Origin: Chitinophagaceae bacterium
Lineage (GTDB): Bacteria > Bacteroidota > Bacteroidia > Chitinophagales > Chitinophagaceae
Direction of reading: 5' to 3'
DNA: 64,000 bases
NCBI GenBank assembly: GCA_016703625.1
Contig: JADJBP010000004.1
Coordinates: 62,001-126,000, forward strand
Position numbers and translations under genes: made by a program
Notes under the pieces: generated by a model
What the model was told of the DNA's origin: nothing
The model's database searches: none
The model's input: only the letters and a program-made list of their open reading frames with translations
Shown here: one piece after another, positions 26,337 to 35,936 of the stretch
Position numbering within the stretch: the stretch's first letter is position 1
How the letters are laid out: the number at the start of each line of letters is the position of its first letter

Positions 26337-27758
26337 TTAGCTCTTTTCTGCAACGCTGCCTATAAGCGTTCCTGCTGTGCAGGAGGTGATGTGAATAAAC
26401 ACGTAATCACCTTTCTTATGATTGTCTTTTGCAAACACCACTACTTTATTATGATCTGATCTGCCAAAGAAATGATGTTCACTTTTTTTGGAAGTGCCTT
26501 CTACCAAAACCTTACATATTTTACCAACATCCCTTTGCATGCTTTGCATGGAATGCATACGGTGAAGGTCGATCATTTCCTGCAGCCTTCTTTTCTTTAC
26601 CTCCAGCGGCACATCATCTTCAAACCTGCGTTCGGCACGTGTTCCGGGGCGCTCACTGTAATAATACATATAAGCCAGGTCGTATTTGCAGTATTCCATC
26701 AGGCTTAACGACTCCCGGTGGTCTTCTTCTGTTTCGGTACAAAAACCGGTGATCATATCGGTTGACAGGCCACAATCCGGGATAAGTTCACGGATGCGGT
26801 TCACTTTGGCGATATACCATTCGCGGCTGTAGGTCCTGTTCATCATCTGTAACACACGGGTACTGCCGCTCTGTACCGGCAGGTGAATATAGTTGCAGAT
26901 GTTCTCATATTTCAGCATCGTATGCAACACATCATCAGTAATATCTTTCGGATGGGAAGTTGAGAACCGAATGCGCAGGAGTGGGGAGATCAATGCAACC
27001 TGTTCCATCAGCATGGCAAATGTTACCACCAGTTCTTTTTGTTCATCTACCCAATGATAGCTGTCCACATTCTGCCCAAGCAGGGTTACTTCCCGGTAAC
27101 CCTCTTCAAACAAGGTTTTACATTCGTTGATGACCGATTGGGCATCACGGCTTCTTTCCCTTCCCCGGGTAAACGGCACCACACAAAATGAACACATATT
27201 ATTGCAGCCACGCATGATACTTACAAAAGCGGTAACGCCGTTGCTGTTTAAACGGATGGGAGCGATATCGGCATAGGTTTCATCGCGGCTCAGCAAAACA
27301 TTCACAGCTTTTTGCCCGGTTTCGGCTTCTTCGATCAGGCCGGGTAAACTGCGGTAAGCATCGGGGCCAACAACCAGGTCAACCAGCTTTTCCTCTTCCA
27401 GGAATTTTGCTTTCAGCCTTTCGGCCATACAGCCCAGCACACCAACCAGCATGCCCGGCCTTAGTTTCTTGATCTTCCTGAATTCGGTGAGTCTTTTCCT
27501 AACAGTAATTTCTGCTTTCTCCCTGATGGAGCAGGTATTGATAAAAATGAGGTCGGCATTTTCAAAATCTGTGGTGGCGCCAAAACCATTTTCCAGTAAA
27601 ATAGATGCTACCACTTCACTGTCGGCAAAGTTCATGGCACAGCCATAACTTTCAATGTAAAAATGTTTTTTAAAGGCATTCGGGTCTGCAGCGAAAGGTG
27701 CAAATGCTTCTCCCTGCCTCGCTTCATCATGTTCTTTATTTAATACCGCATTCAACAT
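26337..27758 (-). CDS. miaB: tRNA-2-methylthio-N6-dimethylallyladenosine synthase MiaB
   Basis: A 473-residue radical-SAM methylthiotransferase that modifies A37 of tRNAs reading UNN codons. The N-terminal cluster ligands are in YIESYGCAMNFADSEV, FINTCSIREKAE and GVLGCMAERLKAKF; the radical-SAM cluster is in FVSIMRGCNNMCSFCVVPFT (CxxxCxxC), and the TRAM-like C-terminus is CKVLVEGTSKKSEHHFFGRSDHNKVVVF. Length is typical. A TATATTTG box lies 24 nt upstream of the ATG. The sigma-54 regulator gene starts 43 bp downstream of its stop. Confidence 0.95.
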   Translation of the reverse strand: MLNAVLNKEHDEARQGEAFAPFAADPNAFKKHFYIESYGCAMNFADSEVVASILLENGFGATTDFENADLIFINTCSIREKAEITVRKRLTEFRKIKKLRPGMLVGVLGCMAERLKAKFLEEEKLVDLVVGPDAYRSLPGLIEEAETGQKAVNVLLSRDETYADIAPIRLNSNGVTAFVSIMRGCNNMCSFCVVPFTRGRERSRDAQSVINECKTLFEEGYREVTLLGQNVDSYHWVDEQKELVVTFAMLMEQVALISPLLRIRFSTSHPKDITDDVLHTMLKYENICNYIHLPVQSGSTRVLQMMNRTYSREWYIAKVNRIRELIPDCGLSTDMITGFCTETEEDHRESLSLMEYCKYDLAYMYYYSERPGTRAERRFEDDVPLEVKKRRLQEMIDLHRMHSMQSMQRDVGKICKVLVEGTSKKSEHHFFGRSDHNKVVVFAKDNHKKGDYVFIHITSCTAGTLIGSVAEKS

Positions 27759-27781
27759 CTATGGCCATTTTTTAAGAGCAG

Positions 27782-27789
27782 CAAATATA
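27782..27789 (-). promoter_or_regulatory. -7 box TATATTTG for miaB
   Basis: Plus strand caaatata, 24 nt before the miaB ATG at 27758. It may drive the whole miaB-to-secG run. No clear -33 element is visible. Confidence 0.5.
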
Positions 27790-27959
27790 GTTAAAAGGAG
27801 GCATATTGGTGACAGGATGGCAGGTGCATTTACTTATCAATTTTGTTAATAATTACTAATAACCAGCATTCTGTCTTAAAATGACTAAATTTACATGCTT
27901 TACATCTTTCATTTCCTCAGTTCAGGGAAATCATAAGAATTAAATTCAGCCCAATATTT

Positions 27960-28427
27960 ATGAATAATAACCTGTACATCGTTCGTCATGGAAAAATACT
28001 GATAGAAGAAAAGAATAAACGTGATTACCTGCATTTGTCAAAAGAGGGTATTGAATTCGGGAATTTCCTGGATAATTTTTTTAAAGACATCTATTTTGAT
28101 CAAATCCTTTTTCAAACCATTGATATCAAAACCTCCGATCCGTATAACCGTTGCCGGGAAACCGTACGGGGTACCAAAGGGATAAAAGCGCAGTTTGATA
28201 AAACACAGCTGAGTAAAATGTTCACCGATATCAATAAAGTGGATACTGGCAGGCAAAATGTATTATTATGCTTCCGTACAGATGCTTTTAATGTGATCAG
28301 CAATATCATCGGTACGGATGATTCGGATGAACATTTCAATAAAGATTTTAACCGGATATTTCATTTTAGTTTTACCGGGAACCATTATACATTCGTAAGG
28401 AAGATCAATACTGAAGAAAATAAATAA
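27960..28427 (+). CDS. Histidine-phosphatase-like protein, degenerate
   Basis: A 155-residue protein starting MNNNLYIVRHGKILIEEKNK, with the RHG motif of the histidine phosphatase (phosphoglycerate mutase-like) superfamily, and DPYNRCRETVRGTKGIKAQF, which resembles the SxxxRAxxT block. The second catalytic His, usually in a VxHGG motif, is missing: the corresponding strand reads NVLLCFRTDAFNVISNII. The protein may have lost activity or belong to a divergent branch. It stands alone in front of a bidirectional terminator. Confidence 0.5.
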   Translation: MNNNLYIVRHGKILIEEKNKRDYLHLSKEGIEFGNFLDNFFKDIYFDQILFQTIDIKTSDPYNRCRETVRGTKGIKAQFDKTQLSKMFTDINKVDTGRQNVLLCFRTDAFNVISNIIGTDDSDEHFNKDFNRIFHFSFTGNHYTFVRKINTEENK

Positions 28428-28440
28428 ACGTTAAGTGCAA

Positions 28441-28480
28441 AAAAGTACCGTCATGCTCTCAGCATGACGGTACTTTTTTT
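28441..28480. terminator. Bidirectional terminator
   Basis: AAAAGTACCGTCATGCT and AGCATGACGGTACTTTT pair perfectly around CTC, with a T7 run on the plus side and an A run on the other. It ends the phosphatase-like gene and the M13 peptidase gene. Confidence 0.92.
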
Positions 28481-28481
28481 A

Positions 28482-30708
28482 TTACCAGATCTTAGTCCGC
28501 ATACCTGGTGCCTTATACATTTTATCTCCGGGCTGCACATTAAAAGCATTGTAAAATGCATCAAAATTGGTGAGCGGGCCATTGGCACGATACATAGTGG
28601 GAGAGTGCGTATCGGTTACAATCCGCTGGGCTGCTGCTTCGGGTAAGATATTATTACGCCATATCTGTGCCCAGTTTAAGAAGAACCGCTGGTCGGGTGT
28701 AAATCCATCGATCTTGATATTGCTTTTTCCCTGTTTGGTATTTTTAAATGCTTCATAGGCAATGCTCAGTCCGCCAAGGTCGGCCAGGTTTTCACCGAGT
28801 GTGAGCTTACCATTTACACGAAGCGTATCCAGCACCGTGTACACTTCATATTGTTTTATGATCTCACCGGCACGTTTTTTAAACTCGTTTGCATCTGTAT
28901 CGGTCCACCAGTTCTGGAGATTTCCATCGGCATCATACTTTCGTCCCTGGTCATCAAAGCCATGTGTCATTTCATGGCCGATCACTGCACCGATACCGCC
29001 ATAATTTATGGCATCATCTGCCTCAAAATCAAAGAAAGGAAAACGTAAAATACCGGCCGGAAAAACAATTTCATTTTTTAAAGGGCTGTAATAGGCATTC
29101 ACGGTTGGGGCCGACATACCCCATTCTGTTTTATCAACGGGCTTGCCCAGTTTATTGATATTTTCCTGGTAGGCCCACTGGTTGCAACGGCGGATATTTC
29201 CTATAAAATCATTCCTTTGAATTTCAAGTCCATCATAATTTTTCCAGGTATCGGGGAACCCGATCTTTTTCGTGAATGCATATAATTTTGCCAGAGCCTT
29301 TTGTTTGGTTTCGGCACTCATCCAGTCTGATCTTTGTATGCGTCCGGCAAAAGCTTTTTCCAGGTTATTAACCAGTTCCAGCATCCTTATTTTTGCGGCT
29401 TTGTTAAAATATTTATCAACGTATAACTGGCCCAGCAGGTCACCCAGCTGGCGGTCGATCAACCCGCTAATGCGTTGCCAGCGGGGTGTTTGTACTTTTT
29501 GTCCGCTCAATGACTGGTTGTAGGCAAAATTTGCATCTACAAACCTGCTGCTCAGGTAGGGGGCTGCATCTTTTATAATGCCCCATTTTAAATACACTTT
29601 CCAGTCATCCAGTGAAACTTTTCCAAGTAATGAATCAATAAATACCATGAATTTCGGATTACTTACGAGTAAGCTGTCGGGTTTGGTTTTATACCCTAAC
29701 TGGGTAAGGATATTTTGCCAGTCCAGGTTTGCTGTGGTGGCGGATAAACCTTCAACCGAAAATTTATTGTACATTTTTGTGGGGTCACGCATTTCAACAC
29801 GGCTCATTTGAGCCTGTGCCAGTGCGGTTTCCAATTGCATAACTATAACTGCATTGGCCATCGCTTTTACCTGCGTTTCGTCGCAGAGGGTAAATAATTT
29901 AATGATGTATTGCGTATAATCCATCCTGATCTTCCGGCTGCGGTCATCATCCTTTAAATAATAATCGCGGTCGGGTAAAGTGGTACCTCCCTGCCCGATG
30001 TTGATGATATATTTGGTTACATCTTTTGCATCCTGGCCCACGCCGATCCGGTATAATGGCGAACTTACAGACTGTGAACGCAGGTAATTCATGTATTTTA
30101 AAAGTTCTGCTTTGGAACTTAAAGCATGTACAGCATTCAGATAAGGTTTAATTGGCTTGTAACCCAGGCTTTCAATAGCCAGGCTATCCATTGCGCCGGC
30201 ATAAAAATCACCTACACGTTTCATCAGTGCATTACTGCCGGCAGGGCCCTGTGTGCCGGGTGCTTTTGCAGCTTCTTCCAGTAAACCTTTCAGGGCCTGT
30301 GAACTTTCCTCTGCCAGTGCTGCTGCACTGCCCCAGGATGTTTTGGAAGCGGGAACAGGATTATTTTTTTAACCAGTTGCCGTTTGCATACTGGTAAAAA
30401 TTATCACCCGGCTTAACCGATTGGTCCATATTGGCCGGGTCAATGAATTTTCTCTTATTGGTATTCTTTTTTGAACCAATATCGCCTTTTGATTCTGTGG
30501 CGCCTTTTATTTCGGGGACTGTTTCTGTTATCACAGAACTGATCTGTAATGAACCCGGTGCATTGGATGAATTTGGTGTTTCTGTGGATTGCCTCTCTTT
30601 GACAGTTTTAACGGCATCAGGATCAACACCCGTCTTTTGTGACATGGTGATTGCCGGTAATATGACCAGTCCGGCAAAAACAGCAACAAACAGTATTCTC
30701 TTTATCAT
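28482..30708 (-). CDS. M13 (neprilysin-like) metallopeptidase, split by a 1-bp indel
   Basis: About 740 residues with signal peptide MIKRILFVAVFAGLVILPAI. A low-complexity linker (TVKERQSTETPNSSNAPGSL) leads to the M13 N-terminal block DQSVKPGDNFYQYANGNWLK. The catalytic part has IGAVIGHEMTHGFDDQGRKY (HExxH) and GENLADLGGLSIAYEAF (ExxxD), and ends TDTHSPTMYRANGPLTNFDAFYNAFNVQPGDKMY as in the family. The frame breaks at the T7 run 30364-30370; one more base joins NWLKK to NNPVPASKTSWGSAAALAEE. It is probably periplasmic or surface-exposed and degrades peptides. The ATGs at 30759 and 30741 lie before the signal peptide. Confidence 0.93.
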
Positions 30709-30855
30709 AAGATCGTTTTTTAGAAAGTTAAAAATAATCATCCTTGTATAAACAACCATAAGAAAATATGCAAGTGGTAACAGGTGCCTTAAAAAACCAA
30801 TGAAACAGTCAATTTTCCATTTAAATAATTAAAATATTTGAACTCATGCATTCTG

Positions 30856-30863
30856 TATTTTTG
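30856..30863 (+). promoter_or_regulatory. -7 box TATTTTTG for the outer-membrane receptor gene
   Basis: An exact TAnnTTTG with TTTG at 30837-30840 (15 nt between). It lies inside the longest possible reading frame, so translation must start downstream, probably at TTG 30883. Confidence 0.5.
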
Positions 30864-30882
30864 CTTTTTATACATTGAACTA

Positions 30883-33307
30883 TTGGTAAAATTTACAGCA
30901 TTTTATTTTTTCCTGTTTTTCCCGGTTTGTATAGCTGCGCAGAAAACTGAAACCAATCCCGGGCTGGTGATCGGAACTATCCTGGATGCTGATAACAGCA
31001 GGGCTGTTCCCGGCGCTACCATTACGTTAACCCTGCTGACCGACAGTACGGTTCAACATGACCAGCTGAGCCTGAAAGATGGTGAATTTATTTTTGATAA
31101 ACTTTTATTTGGATATTACCGCCTGCGGGTAAATGCTGCAGGTTATGCCAACCTGGTTATCGACAGCATTCATATCAGGCCCGAAAGATTTGATTTTGAC
31201 CTGAATGATATCCGGCTCAATAAAAAATCTTCGGTGATGAATGAAGTGACCGTATATGCCGAAAAACCGCTTATTGAAAATAAGGACGGCAAGATCATTT
31301 TTAATACCGGGGAGTCGGCGCTGAGTTCTGGAGCCACTACCACGGAATTATTAAAGCAAACCCCGTTGGTGAATGTTGACAATGATGGTAAGATTTTGTT
31401 GCGGGGTAAGGAAGTAAAGATCTTAATTGATGATAAACCGGTGGAACTGGACTCCAGGCAATTACAGGATCTGATGGAAAGCATGCCGGGCAGCCTTATC
31501 GAAAAGATTGAAGTAATGACCACGCCGCCGCCACAGTATGCCAATGAGCGGGGAGGGGTGATCAATATCGTAACCAAAAAAGGAAAAGTGGGGTTCAATG
31601 CCAGGATCAATATTAATTATGGTACCAGGGGCGAGGCAGGTATGAGCGGTAATTTGAGCTACCGTAAAAATAAACTGGCAATTAATTTTTCGGCAGGCTT
31701 CGGGTACAGCGAATTTAACGGCAACAGTTACAGTTACAGGCAGAATTTTTATACAGATTCGGTAAATTATTTTAATACGCTTGGCCAGAGCAATAATAAT
31801 AACCGGCGGCCAAATACCAGGCTGAGTATTGATTACGACCTGAACAAGCAGCACAGTTTTAATGTTACTGCGCAATACAACGGCAATAGTACAAAGTATG
31901 AGAACAGTGTTGAATACAGTAATATAAACCGGTTTTACGAGTTGTATAAACTAAGCAACCGTACCACAACTACTGGGAATAAGAACCATACACCGGGCTT
32001 TAATATCACGTATACCATCAAAGGGAAACACCCGAAAGAAATGCTGCGGATCATATCAGGATTAAATGTTAATGACAATGAAAATGAGCGGGATTTTTAC
32101 CAGCAATACCTGAATCCCGACCATACGCCAAACGGGTCAGATTCAACACAGGAACAGAACACGTTCAGTAAAAACAATACCATCAGTGCCCGGGTAAATT
32201 ATGATAAACCGTTTGCCGATAATAAAACTTCGGTGAACATAGGTGCCGGTTATAACCGGTATAACAATCACTATGTTTTAAATACGGCTTTTATGAAAAA
32301 GCCTGAAAATGTTTTTGTAAAGAATGAAATACTGAGCAATGATTTCCGCTTTCATCAAACCATTTACCATGTGCGGGCGGCAATGCGTTATGATTTTGTA
32401 CCTGACTTTTATATTAACAGCGGGTTGCTGGTTGAGTTTACCCAAACCTATTTTGATATAATAAATAACAGTAACCGGTATTCGAACAATTACTTCATTC
32501 CTTCCATTTGCAACGGTCATGAAAAAGTGGACAAATGATGTGCATCTGAATTTCAGTTACAAAAGAACGGTACAGCGGCCGCGCCTGAATGAACTGAACC
32601 CCAGCCTTGATTATGCTGATCCGTATAATACCCGTTCAGGTAATCCTTACCTGCAGCCTTACTTTGCTGACAATTTTGATGCAAGTGTTGGGAAATGGAA
32701 TAAAAAATATAATGTAAATGCATCGGTAGGTTATAATTCCCTGCAGGATATTTATGGTTCAATAAGAACAAGGCAGGCCGATGGCAGCACATTTACCACC
32801 TGGCAAAACATCAGCGGCCGCAAAGAGTATGAAGCTTCCATATGGGGCGGATATACATTGAATAAAAAAGCAAAGGCCAACCTGAGTTTCGGGTATACCC
32901 ATAATGTGTACAGCCAGTACGACCGCACGGTCAGGTTTTTCAGGAACGGGGGTTCATTTTTTTCGACATTGAACGGCAGTTACCAGTTTACTGATGTAAT
33001 GAATGCCAATGCCAGCTTTACGTTTAACCGTTTTGCCAACCCGCAGGGAACGGTACGCAATACCCTGAATATGAACCTGGGTATACAGCGTAAATTTTTC
33101 GACAAAAGATTTATTATAACTGTAAATGTGATCGATCCTTTTTTACAGCAACAGAATCAAAATTTCACGTACGGCAGTAATTTTAACCTGGAAAGCTTCA
33201 ACACAACCAATACCCGCAATTACCGTATTGTACTGAGTTATGTGTTTAAAAAGAATATACAGAAATCGGGCAGGGAAGCGTTGTTAAAAAAACTGCAGAA
33301 AAAATAA
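30883..33307 (+). CDS. Outer-membrane beta-barrel (TonB-receptor-like) protein, split by an indel
   Basis: About 807 residues. The signal VKFTAFYFFLFFPVCIAAQ is followed by a carboxypeptidase-regulatory-like domain (GLVIGTILDADNSRAVPGATITLTLL), a plug-like domain (LIENKDGKIIFNTGESALSSGATTTELLKQTPLVNVDNDGKILLRGKEVKILID) and a barrel of the outer membrane beta-barrel family (RININ YGTRGEAGMSGNLSYRKNK to NFTYGSNFNLESFNTTNTRNYRIVLSYVFKK). The frame changes near 32510-32530, between SNNYFIPSICN and MKKWTNDVHLNFSYKRTVQRP. The start is uncertain: a frame from TTG 30838 exists, but the promoter at 30856 favours TTG 30883. The ligand is unknown; there is no SusD partner next to it. Confidence 0.85.
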
Positions 33308-33315
33308 GGGATTGT

Positions 33316-33834
33316 TTAACCGGTATTTTCGGTAAAGTGTATTCGCTTTGCCAGCCAGCTGTCTTTAACAGGGATGATCCAGTTTTCCAGCAACTCTTTT
33401 TTGGTTAACACCGTATTGTTGAAATACAGGGTATCAGCGTTGATGAAATTATTTTCAACGGCATATTCAAGTTGACCAAGCGGGAGTAATTGTATTTTAT
33501 CTTTAACAACAAAGGCCAGGTTCTGCCTGTCGAACAGCTGCACATTCATTTTTTCTTCAATGGCTTTTACCAGGTGTACAGAACTGTCGGTGCTGCAGCC
33601 ACTCACCCCGGTAGCGGTTTCATCGGCCATCAGTACAATAAACTGCCCAAACAATAAATTGGCGGATCCTTTTACCGGTGTGCCATGGCTTTTCCAGTTA
33701 GCAGCAAAATCATTCAACATGTCTTCCATCTCCAGCGCTTCGCTGATCAGGAACAAACGGCTGCTTTGATATATCCATACACGGGAGCTGTCGTTAAAAT
33801 CTGCCGGAATATGTGTGGAATAGTCGAGGTTCAT
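33316..33834 (-). CDS. Conserved hypothetical protein of Bacteroidota
   Basis: A 172-residue protein, MNLDYSTHIPADFNDSSRVWIYQSSRLFLI and on, with LEMEDMLNDFAANWKSHGTPVKGSANLLFGQFIVLMADE, SGCSTDSSVHLVKAIEEKMNV and DRQNLAFV. Proteins of this type are often labelled 'ABC transporter ATPase' in databases, but no Walker A, signature or Walker B motif is present, so that label is not supported. It is soluble and of unknown function. It lies upstream of the CCG-domain gene's 3' end with a heptamer repeat between the two. Confidence 0.6.
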   Translation of the reverse strand: MNLDYSTHIPADFNDSSRVWIYQSSRLFLISEALEMEDMLNDFAANWKSHGTPVKGSANLLFGQFIVLMADETATGVSGCSTDSSVHLVKAIEEKMNVQLFDRQNLAFVVKDKIQLLPLGQLEYAVENNFINADTLYFNNTVLTKKELLENWIIPVKDSWLAKRIHFTENTG

Positions 33835-33840
33835 AAGAAA

Positions 33841-33885
33841 GTTATTAAGTCATTAGGCAATAAGTCATTAGTCATTGGTCATTGT
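33841..33885. repeat. Heptamer/octamer quasi-repeat between genes
   Basis: Units gttatta, agtcatta, ggcaata, agtcatta, gtcattg, gtcattg form a drifting 7-8 bp array in the gap between two minus-strand genes. The pattern resembles those in mazG, lptE and tilS. Confidence 0.65.
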
Positions 33886-33902
33886 GAAATTCGCTGCAAC
33901 AA

Positions 33903-34685
33903 TCAGTTTTTCATTGAAGCGGCCACCAACTCCGCAATATCCAGCACCTGCACTTCATCTTCCTTATTACTGTTCTTTACCCCGTCGGTCATCATGGTAT
34001 TGCAAAAGGGGCAGGCTGCTGCAATAACAGTTGCACCGGTTTCAATGGCTTCATGGGCACGTTCAAAATTGATCCGGTTATTGCCTTTTTCTTCTTCTTT
34101 AAACATTTGTGCACCACCTGCGCCGCAACAAAGACCATTACTGCGGCAGCGTTTCATCTCTACCAGTGAAACATCCAAAGCTTCCAGCACTTTACGCGGA
34201 GCTTCATAAATATCATTGGCACGGCCCAGGTAACAACTGTCGTGGTAAGTGATCTTTTTTCCTTTAAAAGAACCGCCTTCTGTCATTTTAATTTTTCCTT
34301 CATCGATCAGTTGTTGTAAAAATACCGCATGATGAATGACTTCATAAGTACCGCCCAACTCCGGGTATTCATTTTTCAATGTATTAAAGCAATGCGGGCA
34401 TGCAGTAACGATCTTCTTAATGCCATAGCCGTTTAAGACCTGTATATTCTGGTATGCCATCATCTGGAACATGAATTCATTGCCGGCACGCCTGGCCGGG
34501 TCGCCTGTACATAATTCTTCTTTACCCAGGATGGCATAGTTAATCCCAACCTTATCCAGAATGGTAACAAATGCTTTGGTTATCTTTTGTGCCCGCTGGT
34601 CAAAACTTCCGGCACAGCCTACCCAAAATAAAACTTCGGGGCTTTCGCCCTTTGCCGTCATTTCTGCCATTGTTGGAACATGCAT
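33903..34685 (-). CDS. CCG-domain Fe-S oxidoreductase subunit (heterodisulfide reductase B / LutA-like)
   Basis: A 260-residue protein with two cysteine-rich CCG-type domains: EVLFWVGCAGSFDQRAQKI, ELCTGDPARRAGN, KIVTACPHCFNTLKNEYPEL, KITYHDSCYLGRANDIYEAP, NGLCCGAGGAQMF and AAACPFCNTMMTDG. Such domains bind a noncubane Fe-S cluster and serve in electron transfer with lactate, glycolate or glycerol-3-phosphate type dehydrogenases. The start MHVPTMAEMTAKGESPEVLF is used; a longer frame to 34793 encodes unrelated sequence. The partner Fe-S ferredoxin subunit is not next to it, so the exact role remains open. Confidence 0.85.
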   Translation of the reverse strand: MHVPTMAEMTAKGESPEVLFWVGCAGSFDQRAQKITKAFVTILDKVGINYAILGKEELCTGDPARRAGNEFMFQMMAYQNIQVLNGYGIKKIVTACPHCFNTLKNEYPELGGTYEVIHHAVFLQQLIDEGKIKMTEGGSFKGKKITYHDSCYLGRANDIYEAPRKVLEALDVSLVEMKRCRSNGLCCGAGGAQMFKEEEKGNNRINFERAHEAIETGATVIAAACPFCNTMMTDGVKNSNKEDEVQVLDIAELVAASMKN

Positions 34686-34889
34686 AGTGTAGATTTTATA
34701 CCCGTAAGATACTTTAAAAAGGAAACTGCTTATCAGCAAAAATAAGCCATTCGGCAATAAGCAAAAATTAATTGATTGATGATTGTTTCCCACAAAGGCT
34801 TGAAGGCCACAATGTTTTTTTCTTTGTGTGCTTTGAGACTTAGTGGGAATCAGAGTTACATTTTAAATATCTTCGTGCCAACTTAAAGC

Positions 34890-35936
34890 ATGAAGAAACT
34901 TATCAGCATCATTACCAACTGGGAAGCCTGGCCTTTTAAATTGCTGTATGCACCTATTACACCGGTTTGGGGATGGTATATGCTCAGGTCGGGTTCGGTC
35001 TGGTTTTTTACACCCAGCAATCCAAAGATCACTTTTGGCGGCATGGATGGCGAACCCAAAAAAGAAATGTATGACCTGTTACCGAAAAAATTATACCCGG
35101 CTACCTTTAATGTTTTGCCAACACATCCTTTTGAAACAGTAAAGAATGCGCTTGAAGAAAGTGGTATCCAGTATCCTTTCATTGTTAAACCGGAAGTGGG
35201 TTGCCAGGGCATTTTATTCCGTAAAATTGATACTGAAGCAGCACTTCAGCACTATCACAGTAAAATTCCGGTTGAATACATTATACAGGCACTCGTTAGC
35301 TACCCGATGGAAGTGAGCGTGTTTTACATCCGCCATCCGCAGCAGCAAAAAGGAACGGTTACCGGCTTTTTGCACAAGATACCATTGCAGGTTACCGGTA
35401 ACGGGAAAGATACACTGGAACAGTTGATCAGGGAGCATCCAAAGGCACACAACAGGCTGGGGGAGATGTTCAGCAAGCATAAAGCACATTTACAGGAGAT
35501 CATTCCTGCCGGCAGCAAATACATGCTGAGTTATGCGGCTAACCATAACCGTGGTGCCCATTTTGTGGATCTGAAGGAACACATCGATGACAGGCTGGTG
35601 GGTATTTTTGACGGGATCAGCCACAGCATCAATGATTTTTTTTATGGCCGCTACGATATCATGTGCAGTAATGTAGAAGACCTGAAGAACGGTAAGAATT
35701 TCACCATTCTTGAATACAATGGCTGCGGGGCCGAGCCCAATCATTTTTATGATACCGGTTATACATTACCGGGCGCTTATAAAGAAATTTTGAAACACTG
35801 GAAAGCGTTGTACGGGATCTGCAGGTACAACAGCAGCCAGGGCATTAAACCATGGCCTTTTCAAAAAGGAAGAAAATTCCTGGCTACCATCAAAGCACAC
35901 TTTAAGCTGATACGGGAAGCGGATGCCAACATTTAA
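34890..35936 (+). CDS. ATP-grasp domain protein, D-Ala-D-Ala ligase-like
   Basis: A 348-residue protein. A short N-terminal region (WEAWPFKLLYAPITPVWGWYML) precedes the ATP-grasp fold: YPFIVKPEVGCQGILFRKI (ATP-binding Lys and loop), VEYIIQALVSYPMEVSVFYIR, GRYDIMCSNVEDLKNGKNFT and ILEYNGCGAEPNHFYD (ExN metal site). Related proteins ligate carboxylates with amines; the substrate is unknown. A TATCTTCG, close to TAnnTTTG, lies near 34868. The gene overlaps the convergent FAD oxidoreductase gene by 4 bp. Confidence 0.78.
   Translation: MKKLISIITNWEAWPFKLLYAPITPVWGWYMLRSGSVWFFTPSNPKITFGGMDGEPKKEMYDLLPKKLYPATFNVLPTHPFETVKNALEESGIQYPFIVKPEVGCQGILFRKIDTEAALQHYHSKIPVEYIIQALVSYPMEVSVFYIRHPQQQKGTVTGFLHKIPLQVTGNGKDTLEQLIREHPKAHNRLGEMFSKHKAHLQEIIPAGSKYMLSYAANHNRGAHFVDLKEHIDDRLVGIFDGISHSINDFFYGRYDIMCSNVEDLKNGKNFTILEYNGCGAEPNHFYDTGYTLPGAYKEILKHWKALYGICRYNSSQGIKPWPFQKGRKFLATIKAHFKLIREADANI

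Noticed and set aside
30361..30708. Independent secreted small protein upstream of the M13 gene
   Set aside because: It carries the M13 N-terminal block DNFYQYANGNWLK and joins the peptidase by one base in a T7 run.
33316..33834. ABC transporter ATPase annotation
   Set aside because: No Walker A, signature or Walker B motif is visible; the name used in databases for such proteins is not supported.
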